Positions 34,134 to 44,540 of a DNA stretch of 64,000 bases are shown here, piece after piece. A program made the position numbers and the translations under genes. The stretch is from Sipunculus nudus (taxonomy: Eukaryota; Annelida; Sipuncula; Golfingiida; Sipunculidae). The stretch's first letter is position 1. The number at the start of each line of letters is the position of its first letter. Under the pieces are notes generated by a model. That model was not told the origin of the DNA. It ran no database searches and saw only the letters and a list, made by a program, of their open reading frames with translations. The DNA lies in contig CM049312.1 in assembly GCA_026874595.1 (NCBI GenBank), positions 25,537,956 to 25,601,955 of the forward strand. The letters are read 5' to 3'.

Positions 34134-36839
34134 TCAACGTCGGAGTTCTTTGTGATATACATAGACGCATGTAAATTTGACGAAACATTGATGCTTTACT
34201 TGATTCTTATCATTATTGCTGTAGGTACCAAACAGGCAGAGATACCTACCATAAAAGGGTGTGTGTGTGTGTGTGTGTGTGATAGCGCTTTCGACATGAA
34301 GCATGTGTAAGGCTCTTCGCAGAATCAAAAGGAACAAAACAGAAAAGGTGTTACACAAAGATAACGGTCCGTAGACTACTTCCCTTTGTCAAGTCCGATG
34401 TGAAGACTCCACACATTCAAATGCCATTGACATTTCAGTTGTTTAGTTCAGCTGACTTCAGTCATGCTGAGCTATAAGGATTGGTCTTTGTTCAAATTAC
34501 AAAAGTTCTGTTGTGCATGTTTGCTCAAACGTCCTTTTACCTGAATCCTGAAGCCGTCGATTCATGTAAGGCATGAACCTAATAATAGTCTTTATTGATC
34601 AATTATTATTTCATCTTTTGCCACTTTACATTTCTTCCCTAATAATTTAAGACCTGCATTTGACAGCATTCGTCGCAGATTTTCAGATGTGATTTAATCA
34701 AGTGTCCAGAGATTTGATCCGTTCACGACAAAGTTCAATTTTTTTTCAAATATATATTTTTTTTTAATCTTAAACTATTAGTATTTGTGTAAGTTTCCTA
34801 AATGTTGTTTCTAGTGTATTTAAACCAAGTTTTCTAAGTGACAATTAAATGGTTCGTCTCTTCCTGAAAACCCCTGGCGCAATCTGCATGTTTTTTCTCT
34901 TTATTTTTCAAATCGTGTCCCCTTAACCCGACCCCAGGCCCACATTAGGTCATAAGGCATGACCCAATGCATTTGATCCTTTTTCTGGACTCTTCAAGTG
35001 AAGTTGTATTTGAATTTGTACTCCTTATGGACCGGTTGTAGTGGAATAGATCAATATTACATGATAGTATATATTACTTTTTTAAATATTTCTTTGACCC
35101 AATGTTGTTAAAGGAATATAAATGTATGTTTTATTTGAATAATTTATATTCCAAGGTCAAACGCAACACGCAAAATTGTTCTGCCATTTGTAAGTATCGT
35201 ACTACAAAGTTGAAAGGCAACTCATGAACTCACTGATGAGAAGGTGGTGCTTTGGTTACATCAGTTAAGGTCAAACTTGAGCTTAAATAAAAGTAACATA
35301 TGAGTCAGGCTCAAATACGCTTTATATACCTATAAATTATGTGAACGTAGCTACAATGCATCATTGGACACGGTTACAATCTAATAGTTCTACTGCTTTT
35401 AGTATTTTATTGCTGAACATAGAATGCATTCCAATTATGGATTGACGCTTGCGGCTGTCATATAAAGCCAGCTGTTTACCTATCTCACCTGTAGAATTTG
35501 TGTGATAACTTTCGGTTCGTATAAATAAACTCCCCTAAGAATATTTTCCTCCGAGACAAGTTCTCATTTACATCACTGTGACGGATGTTTATCTGCAGAC
35601 TGTCAGTGAATATAGTCAACTTGCAAATGTTGGAATGTACAGAAGATGAGAGGTCGACTAATGGTTATTGTTGGTAAGACTGTGAAGCAAACCAGTCTTT
35701 TTCATTTGATAACCAGACTGATTTTGCACCAAATATCTTTCTTGGGCTTGATTTAATAACGATCGGCCCGCTCACACACTCTGATTACGTGGATTTAAAC
35801 ATGACCAACAACCTGTGCTCTGGGAGCTGACGCTTTTTTGCTTATTGTCTTATGAAAAGGCTCCAGAGATTATCTTTATGTAGAACATGTTAGATATCGG
35901 AACCACCCCCAGAGCAAAATGCAACATGATCACCAGGATAAATCCGGTAATATGTTGAAGCGACATGTAAAGGAGTGTCACGTTATAATTCACATCGGCT
36001 GTAGGAGGCAGGCTGTGGAAATGGTATATCTTATACCCAATAGCAGTCATCACCCTATGCGGAAACTAAGCCTGTGATGAAACCTGCAAAAGTATCCATT
36101 CCTGTTTATCAATATCATTGTTGCTCTGTCTAGTGAAGGCAATAAATTAAGACTTACCCTCAAGTGTTTCCGGAGGTTATACCAGTTATGCCTTGAGGTT
36201 CGGAAAGAGCCATTCTCCACATACGAGATATGTGTATGAAGGTCCAGGATAAATCTCGTGCATATATTCAAGCGCGCGGCACACTTAAGCGACGACATCG
36301 AAACATAAAGCTTGAGAAGCGTCAGTTACAAAAATTAAGTAAAGTGAGCATATGGAGTATTTGTCGATATCATACATTTCAAATATTACCAACAAAAGAT
36401 ATTTGTCTATGAAATATATTTCATAAATTGATAAACCTATGGATATATGTTGCGGTATAATATCCATGACGCGATATTGAATATATAAACAGAAACTTAT
36501 GAAAGTGTTTCCTTGGATATCCTTGAGTTGCACGGTGATAGTACAGAGACAGATCATGAATTGGGGAATTAACCGTTATTGCATGTTGACATAAGATATA
36601 ATTCAAATTAACAGCTATATAGATCTGCTATATTAATTTGTGTCATCTGTGGCCAAACTAGTTGTTGGTTGCAGGACGAATAATCTGACAATTAGTGGAT
36701 ACTGCAGATTTCCCCACGAAGACGTAATAAAAACTCAACCATTGAGCAGATTATCACACTGACTGCTTGCTTTGTATCTGACACTGCAGGTAAACAGATT
36801 TCATTTCTAAAAGAGACACAAATTTAAGAAACTAATCTG

Positions 36840-36975
36840 TACCTGGAGTACCTTGTACCAGGTACAGGTAATTTAGTCGCAGGTACAGGTACAAGGTACA
36901 AGGTACTTCCTACTCAATGACACATAGGTACAGGTCAGGTACTCTGGAATGTTTACCTAAGGGCAGATATAGGTA
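36840..36975. repeat. GGTACA/GTACC-rich cluster
   Basis: GGTAC or its complement-equivalent GTACC recurs more than ten times in about 135 bp (AGGTACAGGTACAAGGTACA and similar). The word is close to self-complementary (GGTACC), so the stretch can fold in many registers. Confidence 0.8.
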
Positions 36976-39109
36976 CATGGCCCCCACCCTGAATACATGT
37001 ATCTATGAAATGGGCTTTAATCTGCACAATATCAATATTCAGATTTAATCAAAGACACCCCATCCGAGTCTGAGTCCAAGTCCGAGAACTTCGAGCTCAG
37101 GCCACCTTCTTCATGCCCGAGTCACCTTGAACCTAAGACTGTGTCAGAATCCATTACAAATCCCTGAATTGAAAGAAATTTAAAATTGGAACTTTAAAAC
37201 AACCATCATTATTTTTATATTAATTACATATGGTCTAACTTTAATGTTCCGCTACATAATGCTCCCGAATGAGAGCAGAAGCTTTGTTTAAATAGTTTTT
37301 ATAATATTCTGCCAATAGTTCGCGCATATTTATAAATGTCCTAATATGACAGAGCTTTCCTTCTACTGGACTCAACCTGATTTCCCGACTCCGTAAAAGC
37401 AAGTCTGAGTCCAGGACCTCCATCACTGGTCCAAGATTTAGACTGTGGAATATCCCTTTCAACACGTTACATCCCATCTCAAGACATTTCTTCCAATAAA
37501 TAAATGAATATACATATTTCAGGTTTAGGTACTCTTTCCAATGGTAAACTAACCAGACAGAGTATATATATATATATATATATATATCATTTTTTACCTT
37601 CTAAATATGTTTTACCATGAAATACGCTTAACAGAGAGTTACCTAAATGTTAGACAAATTATTGATACCCATGCTGAAAGATCAAAGTAATAGTAAACCA
37701 ATTCTGACCGGTCAATCACAATGAAAGGTAAACATAAAAGCCAAGTTGTTGATACCTATATTCTCTGCACAAGGTTCAATTTAGTAGTGGTCGCTATGTT
37801 GTGTTCTGTCATAATTATTTCTCTGACTGGATTAGAATATATTTGGTTTATCTCTTTTCATTGCATGCACACACATAAACGTTTTTTATTGATCATGCAA
37901 AGTACAACCAGTTTTACCGATTTCGAAAGAAAACGCCAAATCATCGCTGAAATCGATTAATTTGCACACCATTTATTTTTAAGTCAAACAATCGTAAACT
38001 GAAACAAGAACATTTTAACCACATTGTATCGACTTGGAAAGGCCTTTGATGCTGTTAAGTCTTACTTTCATTCTGAGCATATCAGTTATCGAATGTGGAG
38101 CCGGCTTAAAGCCCTAAAAATTGTACCAGAACTGGGAGCCCGCACAAACACACCGACCACGTAAGACACAATGAAAGAACAATTCATCTGCCAACATGTG
38201 CAACATAATAGAACGCATCAACTAAATACAAATATTAATACATGGATGGCAGCACACACTAGCTAAAATAAACTGAGTTCACGGTTTGATGCAATTTTTC
38301 CAGGTTCAGATAAAGTTAAAGGATTTTATTTTGGAGTCACATTGCATGTTGCACTCGGTAAAATGTATAGCTTTAGCTTTTCATCTCTATCACCTCCTTA
38401 TCTTTGGACCAACCGTATTTCCTTGATCTGACGCCGGGCCTTGAAAAGTCGCATGCCTTATTTAGTCGACAAGGCAATACAACGTCTCAGAAAAGTACAC
38501 GCCAGCCTTAATAATATTCTAATAATAATATAAAAATATTTATTCCTTTAATACCGGGCCAATATCCAGCACTCAGTGCTGCTCAGTGGGGCCATTAAAA
38601 TAGACGCCGGTCTTGTTCAGAGGCCGGGTGGTATAGTCGTTTCCATGTTTGCCACCAGATGTCTTTCCCCGTCACTTTAATTGATGCATTTACCGATTTT
38701 GCTTTGTGTTTGTGATAAGAATATGTATAATTCCTTTATAAATCTTTATAAATATTAAACGCTACACAAATACATCAGTAGTGAAAATGCTAACACTATC
38801 GCTGCTTTCAAGCTAGGTAGAAAAAAAATACCGCTTGACACAAGCGGTACAACTTAGTACAGGGAGAGTCAATGTCACTTACCAGTTTATACCAGGTCGA
38901 AAACGCTTGAAACGTTGTGTCAAGCTAAATCAGTTAAAGGTCGATGTCATGAAAACGAATCACGCCGTGCCGTTATACGTACCAACCCCCCATATTTCGA
39001 AAGAACCAATATTACCAGTTGTACGAGCTTCACAATTTATAGAAGAGTCATTCCGTGTTCAGTTGAATACGCTTGAATACGCTGTGTCACGCTGAATCAG
39101 TTATTTGTA

Positions 39110-39114
<5 letters not shown>

Positions 39115-39160
<46 letters not shown>
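39115..39160. repeat. (TA)n microsatellite
   Basis: Pure TA array, followed by a TTTATATTTATA-type degenerate tail. Confidence 0.95.
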
Positions 39161-39175
<15 letters not shown>

Positions 39176-39439
39176 CGACTTGTAATAACTGCAAAAATGA
39201 TCAATAAACTGTGGCATAATGATTTTGCCAACTGGGGTGAGTTTTCTATGTTACCATATGGATATTATATTCTTCATTTTAGCTATTTTAGGAGTGCAAT
39301 ATAAGTCAATGATATTTCCCACGGATTAAGTAACGGTTATACCCAGGATGTTCATATTATCCTCAATCTAAGTTAAACTAATGTTTTTTATTTTATCTTT
39401 TACAATGCAGTTGCTATTTGTAACAAACAGCATGGTCCC

Positions 39440-39785
39440 TAGGCTCTAAAAATCTGTAACAAACCAACTTTTATCATCTGCATATTGTGATAACGTAAAG
39501 GTTCCTGATTTGAATTGGATCCCATTATTTTTTCCTGACAGCAATAGCACGTAATTCAAAACGTAATTTGATTAGGTAAGGGGAGAGTGGATAGTCTTGT
39601 TTTACCCCTCTAGACACTTTAAAGAATTTCGAGGGGTGGCCATTATTAATTACACAACCTGACAAATCAGTATATAGTACCTTTATCATGGATAAAGCAA
39701 GCCTATCGAAATTCATTAAATTAAGTATCTCATAAATATAATCCCATTATAGTCTATCGAAAGCTTTTTCATAAAGTACTGTAAT
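39440..39785 (-). pseudogene. LINE reverse transcriptase fragment, disrupted
   Basis: On the - strand the three central reverse transcriptase motifs appear in order: LYEKAFDRL then a stop then WDYIYE (motif A), RGVKQDYPLSPYL (motif B, RG-x-QG-PLSP type) and, after a frame change, TLSQYADD (motif C, catalytic DD). INNGHPSKFF lies between A and B as usual for non-LTR retrotransposons. At least one stop and one frame shift break it, and endonuclease and thumb parts are missing. It may be the same LINE type as the remnant at 47.9-48.8 kb. Confidence 0.8.
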
Positions 39786-40515
39786 AATGAAGGCTTTTGG
39801 ATTTTGTATTGCATATATAATTTATAAAGGTTATGATTTTGTTAATATTTTCACCATCTTACTTTACTCAACATTATGTTGTATGTTAACATTTTGGCTA
39901 CACACATTCATGCATGTAGACCTTACATACATACACTGAATAAAATGTATGCACACATATTTACTCATAAATGTATACACACATGTTTATAGGTATATTA
40001 ATGTATATGCATTCGACTGTTGATGAATGTAGAGAATTGTTTTGGTTCTGGTATAAACATTCCTTATAATTCTTAGCTTGCCCAACGGTAATGTAACAGC
40101 TGGGAATTGCATAGGTGCTGCAATGAACACCAGTATTGACAGCTACTTTAACGATAACATAACCATTAGTATTTTTATTACTATTAGGAGTAATGTTACG
40201 TGGCATTTCATAATACCAATGGTTTGAAAAGAATAATTAATGACGATGAACTTGCACAACCTTGGTGATTTTGTAAAGTAGAAAAACATGAAAAGTAAAT
40301 ATTCTGATACAAGTCATGTGTTCACCAAACGACAGTTCTAAACTTTATGAGTCTGTGCTACAGTGCCGTCCTTTACCAGAGACCCCCATTTTCGCTCAGT
40401 GTTAAGAGGATTAAATCTTTACCACTGCATCGACAGGGCCAATCTAGTCCGCTCTGTGTCTAGGCTGCTTGAAATTTTGTTTAATTCCCAGCACACCGGC
40501 TCATCGCCCTGTGCA

Positions 40516-40608
40516 AGCCCGATTTATTCGGACTCAATATTATAAGGCCCTGCTATATATTCAATATATGGCAGGGCCTTATAATTTTGATTCCGAATAA
40601 ATCTGGCT
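40516..40608. repeat. 44-bp inverted repeat (hairpin)
   Basis: The left arm 40516-40559 and right arm 40565-40608 pair at about 40 of 44 positions around a TTCAA loop. Each contains TTATAAGGCCCTGC or its complement and the GATTTATTCGGA/TCCGAATAAATC words. It is probably a foldback MITE remnant. A CCCTGTGC-type word flanks both sides. Confidence 0.88.
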
Positions 40609-40786
40609 ACCCCTGTGCTTGCGGAGTGAAAGTAAAATGAAACAACAGTGGTGACAGGGCGGTCCATATTGGGCTGGTTGATGACCTGTTAGGTTTTGCT
40701 GGAGAAGGCAACATGGCTTTGATAAAGTAATCTTAATATCATAGTAGTTCATTGCAGCGGGAGCAAAGTGGGAGCGTAATGTGACA

Positions 40787-40803
40787 CGCACACACACACA
40801 CAC

Positions 40804-40853
<50 letters not shown>

Positions 40854-40855
40854 GT
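40787..40855. repeat. (CA)n then (TA)n microsatellite
   Basis: CA array with a CCCTCA interruption near 40802, passing directly into a short TA array. Confidence 0.93.
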
Positions 40856-41118
40856 ATGGTATGAAAAAAAATATCGGCATATAAAAAAAAGAAACCAGTT
40901 ACAACCAAGAGGACTTAGGACCATCAGGCCAAAGGATACCATTAGAAACTAAAATGAACGTGTATCTATAAATAGAACAAATGATAGATGATGGCATGGC
41001 TGACCGCTCACAATGGTCAGATGACGACACACCTGTACACATGTCGTGACCGCCCTTGTCCTTCTTGTCCACATACACATACGCACTGATTTAGAGATTT
41101 TTTTTATATTTATAAACA

Positions 41119-41122
<4 letters not shown>

Positions 41123-41193
<71 letters not shown>

Positions 41194-41217
41194 GTATATA
41201 TATATGTATATATATCT
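41123..41217. repeat. (TA)n microsatellite
   Basis: Long TA array with scattered TG/TC interruptions. Confidence 0.95.
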
Positions 41218-41310
41218 GTATTGTTCATATAAAATGAATTTAATATATCTTGGTGATAGTGATATAGTATATGGAAGCGATTACCCCATATCTTTCTTTC
41301 TATCTTTCTA

Positions 41311-41312
<2 letters not shown>

Positions 41313-41361
<49 letters not shown>
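41313..41361. repeat. (CT)n-(TA)n compound microsatellite
   Basis: CT array followed immediately by TA units. A similar compound array lies at 41828-41887. Confidence 0.93.
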
Positions 41362-41362
<1 letters not shown>

Positions 41363-41827
41363 GACACGCCCCAGCCATTTTCGATTCACCCTATTGTGAA
41401 AAGGATTTTACACAAGTGAGATGTTTCTACCCTTCATGAGGTTTGTATGTCACGCCCCGTTCACCAGTACAATTGTCCATCAACTTCTAGACATCTGCAT
41501 CTCAATGGTCTGCTCACCGAAACGTTACAAGACTTCTAATTGAGGCTGTGACCCAAGACAACTTTGTCAGTTATGGTTATTCTATGAAGAATGGGTCTCC
41601 GGTTTTCAGCTGTTTTACCATCTGATTAAACAAAAAGCTGTTTTCCGTCCGTACCCCCCCCCCCCCCAGTCAGTGATGATGTGGGACTCGAACCGGACTG
41701 GGACTTGCACTCGGACTCGGGACGAAGGACTACATAAATCAGGCCGAGTCCATCTCCAGTCCCTAACAGCCTGTCACATATACTTATCAATGTACATATC
41801 AATATATTAGTGTATGTGCGGATATTA

Positions 41828-41887
<60 letters not shown>
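41828..41887. repeat. (CT)n-(TA)n compound microsatellite
   Basis: About ten CT units joined to about nineteen TA units, the same arrangement as at 41313-41361. Confidence 0.93.
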
Positions 41888-41890
<3 letters not shown>

Positions 41891-42435
41891 CGTATAACGT
41901 ATATGGCATGAATGGGTGTATGTAATTGTGCTTGTGTATGTGCATGTATATGTTTGTGCGTATGTATTTCTACGTTTTTCGACATTTGTATGCTTGCTTA
42001 TGTGCCTACATTTAACCATAAGTACCAGAAAAAAATGAATAAAAATCACTCAAAGTTAAGGCCAGATGTACATTATCTTCATTTTTGTTGTGTTACGATA
42101 ATGAGGGTGTGAAGTTCGCGGGGGGGGGGGGGGGTGGGGGGTGGAGGAGTTTGGTATACATTTAATTGTCATGTCTTAGGGGCTGATACAGACCCATAGA
42201 AAACAGGAGGTTCAGCACTACGGTACGATTAAACACGAGTGCCGGTGTAGCGACTTCAGACTATCCCCATTTCAAGTAACCCCCCCCCCCCTCCCCCGGG
42301 GTAATCTGTAAACGATTCCTGTTCAGATTACACCCTCGCCGACTTATCCGAATAGGTCTAATAAAAACTTGTGCTTTAAAATCGTGACATTTTGTTTAAA
42401 TGAACCACGTGAAGGATACGAGATTTAAAAGCTAT

Positions 42436-42655
42436 TCTATCGCAAGATACGAAATTTAAAAGTTAGAATCAATCTCGGAAAAGTAAGGTTGTCACAAATT
42501 AAAATTCTATCTTAGGTAACGAGAATTAAAAGCTTGAATAAATCTCTGAAAAATAAAGTTGTCGCAGAATGTTAACTCTATCGTAAGATACGAAATGTAA
42601 TGCTGGAATCAATAATCTGAAAAAAAGGTTGTCGTAAAATATTAAATTTGTCGTA
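42436..42655. repeat. Tandem repeat, unit 70-71 bp, three copies
   Basis: Units start TCTATCGCAAGATACGAAAT, TCTATCTTAGGTAACGAGAA and TCTATCGTAAGATACGAAAT. All continue with a GAAT-AAT-TC, AA-GTTGTC segment. A partial unit precedes them (GGATACGAGATTTAAAAGC). Confidence 0.85.
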
Positions 42656-42724
42656 ACTTACATTTATATTGATTCTCACACTCACCGAAGCGCAAGACAC
42701 TTTATAGGCGAAAATAAGATTTAC

Positions 42725-43275
42725 AAAGATAATAAAATAAATAAAAAAAATGCAAAAATTAAAACTAATTTGGAAGTAGAAATAAATTATTTGAATTTTA
42801 AGTTAACTAACATCAAGATACAATTACTTTGAAGAGGTGACCGGAGATAATCTGTATTCGATTTTATGTTACCCCTGGGGTAATCAAAAGAGGAGATAAT
42901 CTGAAATTACTACACTGATAGTAAAGTCGGGAAGAAAATGGAACAAGGCACAACGTCCGGCGCAACTTCTCCGTATATTTAGAGTTTATCATTCTATTAT
43001 TCTAGCACCAGCCCGTAATTCGCCATTGTGCCTGACACACCATTAATTATGTGAATGATCCGGGTTTTTTTTAACTGTCAAACCAACTGGCTGAAACATA
43101 CAACCGTTCACTCCAAAAGATGAAAAAGACATGAGTTAACATAAAACAAATCAATATATTAAAGAAAGATAAAATAATAAATAAAAAATTGAAAGGTTAA
43201 AACTAATTTGGAAGTAGAAAGAAATTTTTTGCATTTTAAGTAAACTAACATCAAGATACGATTACTTTGATGAGG
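42725..43275. repeat. Direct repeat pair, about 115-bp arms
   Basis: The segment with AAAACTAATTTGGAAGTAGA and AACTAACATCAAGATAC (about 42725-42845) recurs at about 43155-43275 in the same orientation, about 430 bp apart. A taatct-rich stretch lies between (AGATAATCTG near 42846 and 42893). Confidence 0.75.
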
Positions 43276-43392
43276 TAACTGGAAAGAAGACACATATCTC
43301 TGGAGAGGCGCTGCATATATACAAGCACTGAATATCATAAGCGTCCGATAATTAACACAGAAAAAAATCACTCAGTTCGTTAACTACACTAC

Positions 43393-43566
43393 CCGGAATG
43401 GTCCTTGTTTACATTCTTTGACCATCGTGCACACGTGACATCGGAATGTTGTGCTGCTCGACTCACTGTTTGCTCGCTCTGTGTACAAGTCCTTACCGCC
43501 TTCCGGCCAGTCACCACTCCTTATTATGCCGACTGTCAATAATAACATAAATTTTAATATATACAT
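43393..43566 (-). CDS. Candidate first coding exon, secreted CxxC protein (unrecognised)
   Basis: Starting at the ATG at 43566 on the - strand, 58 codons run to a possible phase 0 donor (CGG|GTAGTG). The first 18 residues (MYILKFMLLLTVGIIRSG) look like a cleaved signal peptide. The rest is polar and ends in FRCHVCTMVKEC, a pattern seen at the start of Ly6/uPAR three-finger proteins. A TTTTCTCAG acceptor-like site lies just upstream, and base composition is richer in G+C than the flanks. I found no downstream exon, so the gene is unproved. An unspliced read-through ends at a stop a few codons later. Confidence 0.35.
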
Positions 43567-43926
43567 GCCTCCAGAGGCAAAATCCTGAGAAAACAGGACT
43601 AAACAGGTGTTCATCCTTCGAAGTCTACAGCAAACAGTCGTTACTATGGAGATCGCCAAACAGAGACGGCTCCTACGTAATTATACTACTGAAATTAACT
43701 TTAAACGAGAAATGTGTGCTCTCTAACCAAAGTTCTCATGCTCAAATCTGAACATGATTCTCTATGTTAATGTACAATAAATTATCAAAACAATCATCTG
43801 TTCATATTCCTACTTAAATATAACATACAATAACTAAGTCACAGTCCTCTGGTGACTGTGCCTTTCAGCCATAAATATGAGAAACTATAAGAAAAATACA
43901 AGCGACCAATGAGTCTTAAAGATCAA

Positions 43927-44540
43927 TTTAGATCCCCTTCCATAGCAAAAGTAATAGCCATTCGGAACAACTCGGCCAAATCTGTTGGCTTCTAGCCTCG
44001 AATGTTTCTAGGGCCCACTGATACACCACCAATTATTGTGAAATTCGCCGGAAGTCTGCAATTTCTACAGACTTGTCTAAGAAAAACAATCACAGTTTCT
44101 ATAAAGAATTATAATGAGTACATTGGTTTCAAGAATAATGTGGATTGTTAAGTCTTGATATATTACAAAACATAATATGAACAGACTCCGACAGTAATTT
44201 AACTTGAAAGTTCAGTTTATCACAAGTTCTTCATACTTTGCCAACTGGGCTGGACGTCATTGCGTTAACTGTATCCTCGTGCGGTCCAAATCAGTGTACC
44301 GGGTAATTTCCACCTCTATTTCTTGAACCAGTGATGTCTTATAGCTTAAAGTGTAGAGTATGTGAGTATTGGCAGTACCTTTATACATTGTTTCGATCTT
44401 ACAAAGGGCACAATAGGTGCGCAGTTGACCTGGTTTTGCCGGAATACTTTTCGTGACGGCCCCTATGAACATCCGAGGCTAGAAGCTAACGGATTCGGCC
44501 AAGGTGTTCCGAATGTAGTAATAGCTGAATCAAGGACAAT
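43927..44540. mobile_element. Candidate MITE with about 75-bp inverted ends
   Basis: The stretch around 43930-44006 (GGCTTCTAGCCTCGAATG, CATTCGGAACAACTCGGCC) matches the reverse complement of about 44462-44538 (CATCCGAGGCTAGAAGC, GGCCAAGGTGTTCCGAATG) at roughly three quarters of positions. The interior (about 460 bp) has no transposase. Exact ends and target duplication were not identified. Confidence 0.55.

Larger units (their letters stand above)
34134..39439. other. Intergenic or intronic, no confirmed gene
   Basis: Holds a GT array (about 34259-34281), a GGTAC-rich cluster (36840-36975), a TA array (37564-37588) and CTCGGACTTG-type repeat words near 37065 and 37380. Also present is a long TA array at 39115-39160, preceded by two related stretches near 38892 and 39070 (CGCTTGAA-ACG...GTGTCA-GCT-AATCAGTTA). 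Weak exon-like stretches at 34090-34160 and 35850-36060 on the - strand are treated as findings, not genes. Confidence 0.4.
39786..42435. other. Intergenic, microsatellite-rich, no gene seen
   Basis: Apart from the hairpin at 40516-40608, this region is dominated by CA, TA and CT arrays. A 14-C run lies at 41654-41667, a GGACTCGGAC-type word cluster near 41680-41730, and a 15-G run at 42120-42134. Confidence 0.5.

Noticed and set aside
37990-38162. LGKAFDAVKSYFHSEH stretch resembling reverse transcriptase motif A
   Set aside because: The following residues do not continue as a reverse transcriptase, and the frame ends soon. Too little to call.
40579-41419. Open frames of repeated Ile-Tyr or Cys-Val residues
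   Set aside because: They are translations of (TA)n, (CA)n and (CT)n microsatellites.
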